This document shows positions 37,879-47,896 of a DNA stretch of 64,000 nt, piece by piece. The notes beneath the pieces are model-generated. The model made no database searches and was not told the origin of the DNA. It saw only the letters and a program-made list of their open reading frames with translations. Origin of the DNA: Bradyrhizobium sp. LLZ17 (lineage in GTDB: Bacteria > Pseudomonadota > Alphaproteobacteria > Rhizobiales > Xanthobacteraceae); assembly GCF_041200145.1 (NCBI RefSeq), contig NZ_CP165734.1, forward strand, positions 3,720,001-3,784,000. The letters are read 5' to 3'. Each line of letters starts with the position of its first letter. The first letter of the stretch is position 1. The translations under genes were made by a program, and so were the position numbers.

Positions 37879-38085
37879 GCCGCGAGGGCTCTGACAGAAA
37901 CCCGACAAAGCCTCGGCTCGAATTCCACCACGAGCGCCGGCCAAGGAGCACAAACGGGAAATCCCGCGCCTTACGCCCGGGACGATTGAGGAGATCACAT
38001 GTTGCAGATCGGACTCGAGGACATCGCCACCATCAAAGGCGAATGTTCCACGAGGGTCCTGGCGGGCACTTGTCGCCAGATCGGG

Positions 38086-38101
38086 TGGCATATTGCTTGC
38101 T
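38086..38101 (+). promoter_or_regulatory. Sigma-54 promoter of the peroxiredoxin gene
   Basis: TGGCATATTGCTTGCT has GG-N10-GC and TTGCT, 52 bp before the ATG at 38154. Confidence 0.85.
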
Positions 38102-38153
38102 CAGTCAGTCGCGGAACGCTGTTCCGTGTGACTCGATGTTGTGAGGACAATAC

Positions 38154-38708
38154 ATGCTTGGAATTGGAAGTAAGTTGCCGCCGTTCGACATCATAGGCGT
38201 GAAGCCCGGCTTTCACCTGCAGGAGGAGGACGGGCAGAGCGCTTTCGAGACGCTGAGTGAGAGAAGCTTCCCCGGCAAATGGAAAGTCATCTTCTTTTAC
38301 CCGAAGGATTTCACATTCGTCTGCCCGACCGAAATCGCCGAGTTTGCCCGCCTGTCGAAGGATTTTGCCGATCGCGACGCAATCGTGCTTGGTGGGTCGA
38401 CCGATAACGAGTTTTGCAAGCTCGCCTGGCGGCGTGACCACAGGGACCTGCACCGTCTATCGATCTGGCAGTTTGCCGACACCAAGGGCGCACTGGTCGA
38501 TGGCCTTGGAGTGCGCTCGCGTGATGGCGTCGCACATCGCTATACCTTCATCGTCGATCCTGAGAATACGATCCAGCATGTCTATGCGACTAGCCTCAAT
38601 GTCGGCCGCAGCCCCACGGACACGTTACGCGTTCTGGATGCGATACAGACTGATGAGCTCTGCCCTTGCAACCGCGAAATCGGCGGCGACACCCTTAAAA
38701 TTGCCTGA
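38154..38708 (+). CDS. ahpC: AhpC/TSA-family peroxiredoxin (184 aa)
   Basis: Peroxidatic Cys57 in FYPKDFTFVCPTE and a C-terminal CPC pair (ELCPCNREIGGD) mark a 2-Cys AhpC-type enzyme that reduces peroxides. A sigma-54 promoter and NifA site place it in the nitrogen-fixation regulon, where it would protect oxygen-labile enzymes. GAGG lies 7 nt before the ATG. It diverges from nifH. No ahpD is seen. Confidence 0.92.
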   Translation: MLGIGSKLPPFDIIGVKPGFHLQEEDGQSAFETLSERSFPGKWKVIFFYPKDFTFVCPTEIAEFARLSKDFADRDAIVLGGSTDNEFCKLAWRRDHRDLHRLSIWQFADTKGALVDGLGVRSRDGVAHRYTFIVDPENTIQHVYATSLNVGRSPTDTLRVLDAIQTDELCPCNREIGGDTLKIA

Positions 38709-39554
38709 GTCAACATATCGATCGTGCAGTTGCACGAGGGGTTCCGGCCGCAGGACGTCAGACGCAATCGTTCTTCGATGATTTCAGGTGAGACGATGCT
38801 ACCGCAAACACCGCTAGAGAGTGCGACCCGCAATTCAGTTCTCTTTACCGGTCATGAACTCTGACGCCGCCGTCGCGATATTCGCGCGGCAGTCGCGGCG
38901 GCGATATCGACGGTCTCGATCACGATGATGAACAGCGTTCACCCGCCGCTTTGCTCACCTCACATCATCCCGAACACAAGCGGATGACGGCGCGGCCCAT
39001 GAACATACAAACGCTTGTACGCTTCTGCGCCTGCTGGACGCACATCTCTCGCCGGAGTTCCTTATACTTCGTCGTAGGCCGGACCGCGGTTCTCTTTTTG
39101 CCTGGGCTTACCGGCATGCAACTTCAAGGGGACGATCCAGCGCCCACGGGGTCGGAAACCGTGTACCAATCTCTCGCTCTTGGGGCATTCTAGGTTCCAG
39201 TCGCCGCCTCGAGAAGCGTGGACGCAGCGGCACATAGCTCAGCGTCGAATGACGTGTGCCCACCGAGTTGATGATCCGCCGGCGCGCTCGCACACCGTAA
39301 TTTCCGGGCTCGGCAATCTATATTCAGCGCCTAAGCAGCACGATGGGACGAGCGATTCGCTTGAGTCGCTGATTGAACACGACAATCGGTCGGGTTTAGG
39401 TCAAGTGACCGGATCGACGGAGAAGCCGGTCAGCTCGTTCGCCGCGAGACCTAACCGTCGGCGCCGAGCCTGAGACGACCAACTAGCCAGCAATCGCAAG
39501 CCGCCTGATGGCGTCGATCATCACGCCGGTCGATTTCCGAAACTGAATCACATC
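38709..39554. other. About 0.85 kb without a supported gene
   Basis: Short frames only; GC-rich inverted stretches near 38860-38910. Confidence 0.35.
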
Positions 39555-39728
39555 TCAGCGCTGGTGACCCAAGCCAATCCCCAAGGTAGACGCTTTCTGC
39601 CTTAGGGAGCCTTCGGAGCGCTTCATAAGCTTTGAAACCCTAGCTACAGGGGTGCGGGCCCTTGAGTGCGCCTTGAGCAGCTTGACCTCGTCCTTACTAT
39701 ATTCTTTGCGCTTGGTGCTTTTTGCCAC
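39555..39728 (-). CDS. Small basic protein, possibly DNA-binding (57 aa)
   Basis: Starts at GTG 39728 after GGAGA (VAKSTKRKEYSKDEVKLLKA, then a helical SRARTPVARVSKLMKRSEGS). The pattern resembles a short SANT/HTH-like helical unit found in small rhizobial proteins. An in-frame ATG at 39755 is an alternative start. Function unknown. Confidence 0.6.
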   Translation of the reverse strand: MAKSTKRKEYSKDEVKLLKAHSRARTPVARVSKLMKRSEGSLRQKASTLGIGLGHQR

Positions 39729-40519
39729 GTGACGTTCTCCGCTTTCGCTTTGCACATTTATCTGCAGCGCCTTGTTTTTGAAAAACGACGCAACTGCTTC
39801 CCATTACCATATCAATGACCATCGGCAACTATTCAAGCGGGCTTTCATCTTCCAGATAAGAACATGAACTACACGCGAATTTGTTCTCTGTCCTTTTGTA
39901 TCTTTATCCGCGCGACAAACCCGATTCCCGACGCACGCCAGGCGGTTCAACATGGAAGCAAGCTAGCGAGACAGGGATGCTCGATTCGGTCCTTCAAAAA
40001 CAACTCGAAAGCGCTTCTTGCATAAATACATCAACTTCTCTCACCAAGAAGTTTCGTAGAGCAATATTCAGGCGCCAGTATTGATGGAGTAGCGCTGGAT
40101 CGGCCAGGACAATCGTGGTGCTCCCGCGCATGATGAACCGGCCTTCACGAGTGTACGGCGTTACCGCGCGAAGAATAAACGTCCTCTCATACTTGCTGGG
40201 CTTCTGCGGACTTAGCTCGAGTACTCACAAATGCGAATCCTGCGACGGCTGAGGTTTGCTTCGTCAGCTGATCGAGCACGGCTTGCTCTTTCTTATTTGA
40301 CAGCCGCAGTATCCTTGATCGAAGAGGCCACGCAGAGATAGCCAGGCAATTCCATCCTCAGCGAACAAGATGCCAGACCATCGCCTGCCCCGTGTCATGG
40401 ACCCGGTGAACGAGCGAACGATCTGATCGTGACATTTCGCTAGGCCCGGCACGACGGCATGGCAAACAACCCGCGGGCTTAGCGCCCTGTGAGCCTGGCA
40501 CCGGCAGGCGATTGCTTGA
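39729..40519. other. About 0.8 kb without a supported gene
   Basis: No family features seen on either strand. Confidence 0.35.
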
Positions 40520-40807
40520 TCATGACATGGCAGAGCGCTTGGCCAGCACGATGCCGGTGGCGCGCTCCGGATCATTCGTGATCTGTGCACATTGAGCTCC
40601 ACTGTCGAGCAGATGCAGGTCAAACTGTCCAAAACGGCGGAACGGAGTGTGTGTCATGTCGGAGGCGTCGCAACAAATCCAGGCAAGATGTGGAAATTTC
40701 TGCCGGAGCGTCGGGCAAGGCTCAGAGGCTGCATCAATAGAGGCGAGCGTCTGCCCGATGTTCGTCAACTCGCCTTCGAGCACCATTTCCAGAATCCTTA
40801 TTGCCAA
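40520..40807 (-). CDS. Conserved nif-region protein, DUF6129-like (95 aa)
   Basis: MAIRILEMVLEGELTNIGQT then a compact domain with FPHLAWICCDASDM. I recall similar small proteins beside nifZ in rhizobial nif clusters (DUF6129), but not with certainty. It overlaps the DUF3024 gene by 10 bp, so it closes a nifZ operon. Confidence 0.6.
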   Translation of the reverse strand: MAIRILEMVLEGELTNIGQTLASIDAASEPCPTLRQKFPHLAWICCDASDMTHTPFRRFGQFDLHLLDSGAQCAQITNDPERATGIVLAKRSAMS

Positions 40808-41157
40808 AACAAACGTTCAGGGTCGGCGTTCAGAACCGCTGTCGCCAAGCCAAGCCGTTGATGGGTCGAATGCCACTCCCAGACGCCCTTGCGGTGATCT
40901 TTGCGGAACAGCTGCCATGCCGCGCCAGTCGTATCGTGGTGCAGCAGCGCAACCTCGACGAGGCCGCCCTCCGCATTGATATTGCCTGAGCAACACGGGC
41001 TCTCGACCAGATAGCCGCCAGGAACCGCAGTCACCTCTGGCGAGACATATCGGTAGCGCTCGCGCTTCGTGAGTGCGCGCACGATTCGCCATCGGTCGAG
41101 CTCGTTGGGATGGGCAGGCAAGTCGGAATGATGTCTTCTGATGATTGCCGCGTTCAT
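40798..41157 (-). CDS. DUF3024-type protein in the nifZ operon (119 aa)
   Basis: DRWRIVRALTKRERYRYVSP, then ESPCCSGNINAEGG and a W-rich C-half match DUF3024. Start at 41157, AGGAG 8 nt upstream. The role is unknown; its position links it to nitrogen fixation. Confidence 0.72.
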   Translation of the reverse strand: MNAAIIRRHHSDLPAHPNELDRWRIVRALTKRERYRYVSPEVTAVPGGYLVESPCCSGNINAEGGLVEVALLHHDTTGAAWQLFRKDHRKGVWEWHSTHQRLGLATAVLNADPERLFWQ

Positions 41158-41168
41158 TGCGCAATCTC

Positions 41169-41408
41169 CTAGACTGCAGAGATTTCTGCCTCGATGCAGC
41201 CAACCACCAACTGCTTGCCGAAGTCGACCATATAAATGAATAGGTTCGCTTCCGTATGGCAACCGATCTGGACGATCTCACCAATGTGCCCGACGCTGAC
41301 CAAACACTCTTCCGGCGACGCGTCCGGAAAGGAACCGTCGTTGAGCAGATCTATCGCCGCCTTGACACGTTGGCCTGACTGGTATCTTGGCAGTCTTGGT
41401 TCGATCAT
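41169..41408 (-). CDS. Second NifZ-domain protein (79 aa)
   Basis: RYQSGQRVKAAIDLLNDGSF then VGHIGEIVQIGCHTEANLFI has the same SH3-like NifZ fold pattern as the gene before it (GDKVRANRTIRNDG, then GEVLVKKGELGYVVSIG). It overlaps nifZ by 4 bp (ATGA), making a tandem pair. Confidence 0.78.
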   Translation of the reverse strand: MIEPRLPRYQSGQRVKAAIDLLNDGSFPDASPEECLVSVGHIGEIVQIGCHTEANLFIYMVDFGKQLVVGCIEAEISAV

Positions 41409-41725
41409 CGGGCTGCCGCTCCTGGCAAGGAAGGCCCCTCGCCTTCGTGGCTTCGCCTGACTAGATCGAGCTCCTTGCCTTTCATGCCGACGCGATGGCC
41501 GGAGCCGAGGAATTCAACCCCATAGATATAAAATTGTTGTAGGAACGTGCCGATCGAGACGACATAGCCAAGCTCACCTTTCTTGACCAGAACCTCACCA
41601 ATCTCCTTGCCCACATAGGTGCCGTCGTTGCGGATGGTGCGGTTGGCCCGCACCTTGTCGCCATAATCAAACAAGGGGCTGTCCGTCAGCTCGACGATCT
41701 CACTATCGCGGGCGATGTTGCTCAT
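41405..41725 (-). CDS. nifZ: NifZ, MoFe-protein maturation factor (106 aa)
   Basis: Typical NifZ (FDYGDKVRANRTIRNDGTYV, then QQFYIYGVEFLGSGHRVGMK). NifZ helps form the second P-cluster pair of NifDK. Start at 41725 with GGGGA 7 nt upstream; the longer frame lacks family similarity. Confidence 0.92.
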   Translation of the reverse strand: MSNIARDSEIVELTDSPLFDYGDKVRANRTIRNDGTYVGKEIGEVLVKKGELGYVVSIGTFLQQFYIYGVEFLGSGHRVGMKGKELDLVRRSHEGEGPSLPGAAAR

Positions 41726-42826
41726 GCTATCGTCCCCGTTCCACAGTTCGATACAACGTCTCGCCAACGCCCTGCCTTACCGACCGCCCTATCATTATCC
41801 CCGATCAGCCGCGTCGATCCCCGCACGGCGGCGCGGCTTGTGATCACGGCTTGCATGAGCCTTTCGAGCCGGTGCAGCGCAACGCCCGCAACTGAAATCC
41901 AGATGCTCGAGATAACTATCCGTGAGCCCATGGTTGAAGTTGAACAAGCCCTCGATGCGGCACGCGCGTCCGTCATCGACGGAGGCATGGTTGAGCCGGC
42001 GGCGCGGCGAGCCGCGGTTTCAGCGCCGGATGCGCACAGCCGGCGGAGTCGGCCTGATTACCCCGGCAACTGAGGGCATTGTGGACGTCACCATTCACAG
42101 TCCTGCCCATAGGCTCAAGCGCCCCATAATAACACCTCGGCGCCGATCTTGTGCGTGGTAGCGAGCCCCACCAGTCTCTGGACAGCTGCGTCGGTTGTCG
42201 GGTTGCCCGTAACGCAAGCAGGCGCAAGAGCATTGAACGAGAACAGGACGGCGCACGCCAAGGCCATTGCGGCCAAACTCGGGCTTGCTGGCGCCGAGAG
42301 CGCCACTCGGCAGGAAATCGTCTGCGCATCACGTGATCGGGTGCGAACGCGTTGGCTTGACGCAGGTAGATTTTCGGCAGGCTGATAGGATTACCCTGCC
42401 GCCCTGAGATGATGCTAGGCCGGCTCGACACCGCACGACCAACGCAGGAGTCGGTGAGGACACCCTCGTCTCTCTCGGATGGCGGACTGAAGAACGACCT
42501 GGACATGAATGTCGCCCGTTCAAGGATGGCTGCAGGGGAATGGATCGATGTCGCGGAACACGCGTCCGCTCTTCGTGGGCCCATCAGCGAATTCGATCCG
42601 CGACGCTCAAGACAGCGGGATTCGGGCGGACCGGAATCGTTTGACGCAGTCCCGCCGACGCCCGCGTCGCCAGAATATGGCTCGGTAGCTGGCGAATAGC
42701 TTGGCGACGAGGGCGAGCCTTCCATCCGGTTTGAGAAGGCGACAGCCGCGGTCGCCGCCGTAATGCGGAGCATCAACCGCCCGAGTTTCTGAACGGCTAG
42801 TGTCGTCATGACATCCATCGTGGCCC
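41726..42826. other. Degenerate 1.1-kb spacer between fdxN and nifZ
   Basis: A long minus frame (41973-42872) has no coding-like content and overlaps better-preserved fragments in other frames. No sigma-54 promoter was found for nifZ, so it may depend on read-through from nifB. Confidence 0.45.
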
Positions 42827-43051
42827 TCAAGCAGGCTCCCGGTGACGCGGCAGCGCCGCGTCGAGCACGCATGTATTGTCAACGGGGCAAACCGCCACGC
42901 ATTGTGGCTCGTCAAAGTAGCCGGCGCACTCGGTGCATTTCTCAGGATCAATCAGGAACACGCCGGCTCGCTCGGAAATAGCGAGGTTCGGGCATTGCGT
43001 TTCGCACGCCGAACAGCCCGTGCATTGCGACGCGATGATCTTGAATGGCAT
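42827..43051 (-). CDS. fdxN: Nif-associated 2[4Fe-4S] ferredoxin FdxN/FrxA (74 aa)
   Basis: First cluster C-x2-C-x2-C-x3-C ([11 protein letters not shown]) and a second with the longer spacing of the FdxN type ([17 protein letters not shown]). It donates electrons for nitrogenase or for NifB. 16 bp after nifB. Confidence 0.93.
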   Translation of the reverse strand: MPFKIIASQCTGCSACETQCPNLAISERAGVFLIDPEKCTECAGYFDEPQCVAVCPVDNTCVLDAALPRHREPA

Positions 43052-43067
43052 TATCTCGAACCCATCC

Positions 43068-44621
43068 TCAGGCGGCGGAAGTCAGCGCGTTGGAGCGGAC
43101 CGCCGCATCGACCCTTTCAACGTGATTGATCTTCCCCTCATTGACTTTATCGAGATAGAGTTGGAACCAGGCGGTGACCGAGCCATCGATGAACTCGCAG
43201 GCGTACCGATCGACCGGCTCTATGCCGGCCTTGATCAATTCGGCCTTCGGGCAGCCGCCGATCTTTGACACGAATATGGCGTGGCAGTCCTTGATAGCGC
43301 CGATGGCGATTTCGAGCTTGCTGTCCTCGCCGTGACCACCTTGGCAATAGGAATGGATTGCTCGATGACCAACGTATTTTGCGCCTGAAGTCGAGAGCTC
43401 GTAGACCTGGAACTCCTTGGCATGACCGAAGTGCTGGTTGATCAATCCCGAGCCCTTGGTTGCAACCGCCACCAGCACCTTGATTTCGCTGGACGCGCTG
43501 GCGAGCCGCGCAAGCGCCTCCTGCTTGGCCACAAGGTTCGCGGTGCGCGCCTTCTCAACCTTAGCCTGATACTCCTTCCGGGCCTGCTCGTCGTATTTGA
43601 TGTCCATCGCCATGATTTTCTCCATGGTGAACTCCGCGCCACGGTCCTCCCCGAGCAGTCCGACGGCGTCGGCCCGGCACTGGCGACAGTGACGCATCAT
43701 GTTCATCTCGCTTTCGCAGCTATCCTGCAATGCTGTCACTTCCTGTGCAGTCGGGCCGCGTTGCCCCCTGAGGCCGAAGACGGTCCCATGCTCCGGCGAC
43801 GATATCAGCGGCATCACATTATGCAGGAAGGCGCCGCGCGACTTCACGGCCTTGTTAACCTCGACCAGATGCTGATCGTTAATCCCGGGGATCATCACCG
43901 AGTTGACCTTGCACAGGACGCCGCGCGCGGTGAGCATCTCCAGCCCTTGGAGCTGTCGATTGCTGAGTATTCTCGCGGCTTCGATGCCGGTGTAACGCTT
44001 GTGGCCGTAAAAGATCCAGGGATGGATCTTTGCACCAATTTCTGGATCGATCATGTTGATCGTGATCGTCACGTGGTCGACCTTGAGTCTCGCAATCGTG
44101 TCGACATGATCGGGTAGCGCAAGACCGTTCGTCGAGAGGCACAGCTTGATATCTGGCGCGAGCTTATTGACGAGCTCGAACGTCCTGAATGTCTTGTCCG
44201 GGTTCGCGAGCGGATCGCCAGGACCCGCAACGCCGACCACGCTCATCTGAGGGATCGCGGAAGCGACCGCCAGCACCTTCTTGGCGGCCTGCTCCGGCGT
44301 CAACTTTTCGCTGACAATGCCAGGACGCGATTCATTCGCGCAATCGTACTTACGATTGCAGTAATTGCATTGGATATTGCAGGCGGGTGCGACCGCGACA
44401 TGCATGCGGGCATAATGGTGGTGCGCCTCCTCGCTGTAACAGGGATGGTTCTTCACCTTTTCCCAGATCTCAATTGGCAGATTGGCGATGCCAGCCTGAG
44501 ATCCGCAGCTTGCCTTACCGCTGCCACCGATCGTACCGCAGCCCTTGTGCTTCACCATGACTTGCATGGTCTCGCTGATCTTGCCGCTGCAGGATACCTG
44601 GTTTTGCGCTGACGTACTCAT
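43068..44621 (-). CDS. nifB: NifB, radical SAM FeMo-cofactor core synthase (517 aa)
   Basis: Radical SAM cysteines C81, C85, C88 ([16 protein letters not shown]), [12 protein letters not shown] and a C-terminal NifX-like cofactor-binding domain ([20 protein letters not shown]). NifB makes the 8Fe core (NifB-co). I set the start at 44621 because the longer frame would overrun the sigma-54 promoter. The gene is intact. Confidence 0.95.
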   Translation of the reverse strand: MSTSAQNQVSCSGKISETMQVMVKHKGCGTIGGSGKASCGSQAGIANLPIEIWEKVKNHPCYSEEAHHHYARMHVAVAPACNIQCNYCNRKYDCANESRPGIVSEKLTPEQAAKKVLAVASAIPQMSVVGVAGPGDPLANPDKTFRTFELVNKLAPDIKLCLSTNGLALPDHVDTIARLKVDHVTITINMIDPEIGAKIHPWIFYGHKRYTGIEAARILSNRQLQGLEMLTARGVLCKVNSVMIPGINDQHLVEVNKAVKSRGAFLHNVMPLISSPEHGTVFGLRGQRGPTAQEVTALQDSCESEMNMMRHCRQCRADAVGLLGEDRGAEFTMEKIMAMDIKYDEQARKEYQAKVEKARTANLVAKQEALARLASASSEIKVLVAVATKGSGLINQHFGHAKEFQVYELSTSGAKYVGHRAIHSYCQGGHGEDSKLEIAIGAIKDCHAIFVSKIGGCPKAELIKAGIEPVDRYACEFIDGSVTAWFQLYLDKVNEGKINHVERVDAAVRSNALTSAA

Positions 44622-44689
44622 TATTCCAATTCTTTTCGCAAGCCGAACCCTTTCGGCAAGCATCCCCAGAGTCGTTTCTGAAAGCCAAG

Positions 44690-44705
44690 AGCAAATGGCG
44701 TGCCA
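44690..44705 (-). promoter_or_regulatory. Sigma-54 promoter of nifB
   Basis: Minus strand TGGCACGCCATTTGCT, a full -24/-12 match about 70 bp before nifB. Confidence 0.9.
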
Positions 44706-44782
44706 TTCCTGCCACAATGATTTTTACGGTTCGCTTCAAGCAGTTAGCTAAGGCCTGGTCGAATGTCAGATTTATCAAGTCA

Positions 44783-44798
44783 TGTTGGAAAGCTGACA
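44783..44798. promoter_or_regulatory. NifA site of nifB
   Basis: TGT-TGGAAAGCTG-ACA, about 80 bp upstream of the -24 element. Confidence 0.8.
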
Positions 44799-45487
44799 GG
44801 GATTGCGATCACACCAGCGCTGACACCATTGTTTTGAGGACCGGTAGGCTGCTTCAGCGTATGGCTTCGGCGAACGGCATGCGGGTGGCGTCGCTTGAAA
44901 GTTGATCTTCCGTCAGAATGTGACGCCTAGGCAAGGCACAATGCGCAAAGACGTTCCGGACGCTTTGAAGGACACGTTGATAAGGCGAGCCCTCCTAGAA
45001 GCAGAGAAAACGCAGTTCTGTGACTGACCTATGCCATGGAAGATCACGCGGACCCCTGCGTGATGTTCGGAAGGGCATTGTCAACCACCTGAAGAGAAAC
45101 GCCCGCTCGCCAGGGTCAGGCATCATCACGAAGGTTAATACTTCTGAGCCCGCGATCTGGGCCGGCGCGCGACTCAACCATTCAAAGCTGAACCTTATGG
45201 AGTCCAGCCATTGGCCTGACGCTGTTAAGACGCGCGGAATGCAATGAGCGGCCTGGCGGTCGCCGAAAAGGGGGAGGTCGCGAAGGCCTCCCATCAACGC
45301 CATCGCGCTGGCCGGATGCCTCGATGCTGCGCCCCGGCCAAGATACTGCCTTTGGCAGCGCGCGGCAGCACGATCTTGGTTCCGAACAAGGCTGCAAGGG
45401 CTGTCGCGTTGATCGGTATGCCGCACCGCGCCCACCAAGACTTCCCTGGACATCGCCTGTTTGACGACGTCTGTAGACTCGGAGCGT
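44799..45487. other. Spacer between nifB promoter and nifT
   Basis: Overlapping short frames on both strands with no recognised features. Confidence 0.35.
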
Positions 45488-45712
45488 TCATTTTTCGGTT
45501 GCTTCGCCGCCGCGCTTCTTGGCGTTTATGGTGATTGGTAAGGTGGTGTCGCTCGCCATCGCCGGTAGGTCGAGCACCCAGCCGTTTGCGATTTTAATCC
45601 AACCACCCCACAGCGTCTCGTGCTCCCAGTCGACGATCGGCTCCTCAAGATCTTTTTTGGGTACATAAATCGAAAGGCCTGTCTCGGGTGAACGACAGAT
45701 CATGACTTTCAT
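45488..45712 (-). CDS. nifT: NifT/FixU (74 aa)
   Basis: MKVMICRSPETGLSIYVPKK then the WGGWIKIANGWVLDLP core is NifT/FixU. Role unresolved; always found with nif genes. It overlaps nifS by 4 bp. Confidence 0.93.
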   Translation of the reverse strand: MKVMICRSPETGLSIYVPKKDLEEPIVDWEHETLWGGWIKIANGWVLDLPAMASDTTLPITINAKKRGGEATEK

Positions 45713-46920
45713 AGGGGCTCTGCAGGTTGCGAACTCTCGCCCGCACGCTCCTGACACGCACGCCACAAGGCTCTCTGTTTGGAAGTGATGTGCGCCAGGA
45801 CTTGCAGCACACGATCGATCTCATGCGGCGCCGTCTCTCGCGAGAGCGAGAAGCGAACCGCACCCCGCAAAAAGGCCGGTGCTACTCTCATCGCGCGCAG
45901 GACATGGGACGGCTCCATCGAGCCGCACGCGCAGGCTGAACCGAGTGAGGTGGCAATTCCGTCACGATTCAGGTGGTGGACGATGGCCTCCGCTTCGAGA
46001 TGCTCGAAGGCAATATTAGAGGTATTTGGCAGGCGGTTTTTGATATCACCAAGCACGATGCATCCGCCGAGAGCGAGAATGCCTCGCTCCAGCCGGTCGC
46101 GAAGAGGGCAAATCTGGATCTGATCTTGTATGAGGTGTGCCGCCGCGAGTTCCGCCGCCTTGCCGAGCCCAACAATGCCTGAGACATTTTCGGTGCCAGC
46201 GCGGCGACGCCGCTCTTGCAGGCCGCCGAAGATCAGCGGCCGGAACTTAATGTCCTTGCGCACATACAGCGCGCCGACGCCCTTCGGACCATGGAGCTTG
46301 TGGCCGGAAAGCGACAGCATATCGATGTCCGTCGTCTTCAGGTCAATGGGAATCCGACCGACGGCCTGGACTGCATCGGTGTGAAAGAGCGCGCCGACTG
46401 AGCGCGCCATCTTGGCGAGGGACTTCACCGGAAAGATCGTACCGGTCTCATTATTAGCCCACATAATCGAGGCGACTGACGTACGCTCCGACAAGACGTT
46501 GCCATAGCTCTCGATGTCCAGTCGACCGCTTGCATCGACCGGAATGACATGGATCTTGATTCCTCGTCGGCCCAGCTCCTCGGCAAGAGACAGCACGGCC
46601 GAATGCTCAACGGCGGTTGTGACGATCTCGTCGCGTCCTTCCTGCACAGCGAGCGCGGACAGGATCGCAGTGTTGTCAGATTCCGTCGCGCCGGAGGTGA
46701 AAACGATCTCGTGATCGAATGCCGCGCCAATGAGAGCCTGCACATTTCGGCGCGCCTGCGTCAATGCGGGTGCAACCTCCATGCCGAATGCATGCCCGGA
46801 CGACGCATTGCCGAATTGCTCAGAGAAGAACGGCAGCATCGCGGCGACCACCAAGGGATGTGCAGGGGTCGTGGCGTTATTGTCCAGGTAAATCGAGGGC
46901 ACGGAGAGTTCGCTCTGCAT
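45709..46920 (-). CDS. nifS: NifS cysteine desulfurase (403 aa)
   Basis: PLP lysine in LSGHKLHGPKGVGALYV, DNNATTP near the N-terminus, and the active-site Cys loop GSACACGSMEPSHVLRAM. NifS supplies sulfur for nitrogenase clusters. It is the third gene of hesB-nifU-like-nifS-nifT, with close spacing (8 bp after the NifU-like gene). Confidence 0.95.
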   Translation of the reverse strand: MQSELSVPSIYLDNNATTPAHPLVVAAMLPFFSEQFGNASSGHAFGMEVAPALTQARRNVQALIGAAFDHEIVFTSGATESDNTAILSALAVQEGRDEIVTTAVEHSAVLSLAEELGRRGIKIHVIPVDASGRLDIESYGNVLSERTSVASIMWANNETGTIFPVKSLAKMARSVGALFHTDAVQAVGRIPIDLKTTDIDMLSLSGHKLHGPKGVGALYVRKDIKFRPLIFGGLQERRRRAGTENVSGIVGLGKAAELAAAHLIQDQIQICPLRDRLERGILALGGCIVLGDIKNRLPNTSNIAFEHLEAEAIVHHLNRDGIATSLGSACACGSMEPSHVLRAMRVAPAFLRGAVRFSLSRETAPHEIDRVLQVLAHITSKQRALWRACQERAGESSQPAEPL

Positions 46921-46928
46921 TTAAGCCC

Positions 46929-47192
46929 TCACTTTGGCAGCTCCGGGGAACGGATCAGGCGGACAAACTTTCCGAGCCGCTCAATCAGGCGCGCCTGAAT
47001 GGCGGCGAGCGTCGTGCCCGCAAGCTTGCATACCATGCAAGCGCCGGTTAGCCCGACCATGATCTTGTTGCCGTCTATTGCGACGAGGTCACAATGTCCC
47101 CGATCGCGCCTGAGGCTTGGCCGACTCTCATCGAGCACGGCGCGGACAATCCGATCGCGATCGGAAGGCTTCATAGTCGAAGACTGCTTCAT
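46929..47192 (-). CDS. NifU C-terminal-domain scaffold protein (87 aa)
   Basis: The Nfu-type domain VAIDGNKIMVGLTGACMVCK has the cluster CxxC. Only the C-terminal third of classic NifU is encoded, which is the usual state in rhizobial nif clusters. The start is uncertain between 47192 and 47213. Confidence 0.85.
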   Translation of the reverse strand: MKQSSTMKPSDRDRIVRAVLDESRPSLRRDRGHCDLVAIDGNKIMVGLTGACMVCKLAGTTLAAIQARLIERLGKFVRLIRSPELPK

Positions 47193-47252
47193 CCGTTCAG
47201 CCTTCAGGCCCATGTTCGATGCTCATTCCATTGCCAAGCGTACCAAGGCGAC

Positions 47253-47573
47253 TCAGCTGAACGATTTGCCGCAGGAACAGATCGATTTGGCATTTGGGTT
47301 ATCGAAGCGGAATCCTGATGCTTCGAGCGACACCACGAAATCGATCGTGGTGCCGTTGAGATGCGCCCGGCTCGCGTTGTCGACAAACACTTTAATCCCG
47401 CCTTGCTCGAACACGGTCTCATCGGAGCTTGGCTCATGAGCAAGACCCATTTTATATGTGAATCCCTGGCAGCCGCCGCCTTCGATCATGATCCGCAAAC
47501 CGCTTTCCGGCTGCGCTGTCGAGGAGATTGCGGCCTTCAATGCGTTGATGGCGCTATCCGTTAGGTTGATCAT
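47253..47573 (-). CDS. HesB/IscA-type Fe-S carrier (106 aa)
   Basis: A-type carrier with the three conserved cysteines (GGGCQGFTYK and CSCGKSFS). First gene of the hesB-nifU-nifS-nifT operon, with a sigma-54 promoter directly upstream. Start at 47573; the longer frame would overlap the promoter. Confidence 0.92.
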   Translation of the reverse strand: MINLTDSAINALKAAISSTAQPESGLRIMIEGGGCQGFTYKMGLAHEPSSDETVFEQGGIKVFVDNASRAHLNGTTIDFVVSLEASGFRFDNPNAKSICSCGKSFS

Positions 47574-47610
47574 CTCTGGCTCGTTCTCAGTTCTCTCGCA
47601 AAGCACAAAT

Positions 47611-47626
47611 GGCAAATCCCATGCCA
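47611..47626 (-). promoter_or_regulatory. Sigma-54 promoter of hesB-nifU-nifS-nifT
   Basis: Minus strand TGGCATGGGATTTGCC: GG-N10-GC with a good -12. Confidence 0.8.
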
Positions 47627-47684
47627 GTCGAGATGCAGATGAAACCAGCTTCTGTTGCAGAGGCCCACCGTTCGATTTGCGACC

Positions 47685-47700
47685 TGTCGGATTCGCGACA
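47685..47700. promoter_or_regulatory. NifA site shared by two divergent promoters
   Basis: TGT-CGGATTCGCG-ACA, 60 bp from the hesB promoter and 118 bp from the promoter at 47818. Confidence 0.75.
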
Positions 47701-47817
47701 GGCGGTTTTCCGGCAGCAGGATGTCATGCGTGCGAGGCCTCGTGATGGGCAGCAGGTATCCACGCAAATCGAGCCAAGCCGCCGTTTACGCTCTACGTCG
47801 CTGCAGACATCGCGGGA

Positions 47818-47833
47818 CGGCAAACAACTTGCA
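47818..47833 (+). promoter_or_regulatory. Sigma-54 promoter of the 47897 gene
   Basis: CGGCAAACAACTTGCA has GG-N10-GC and TTGCA; only the first T of the consensus is missing. Confidence 0.6.
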
Positions 47834-47896
47834 GGAAGGTAGGGGCAGGTCGCATTGGGCGACGCGTGCACACCACAAATTGATGAGGAGGCTTCC

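Noticed and set aside
41973..42872. Minus-strand frame of 299 codons between fdxN and nifZ
   Set aside because: Low-complexity Ser/Arg composition and overlap with fdxN in another frame suggest a chance frame in GC-rich decayed DNA.
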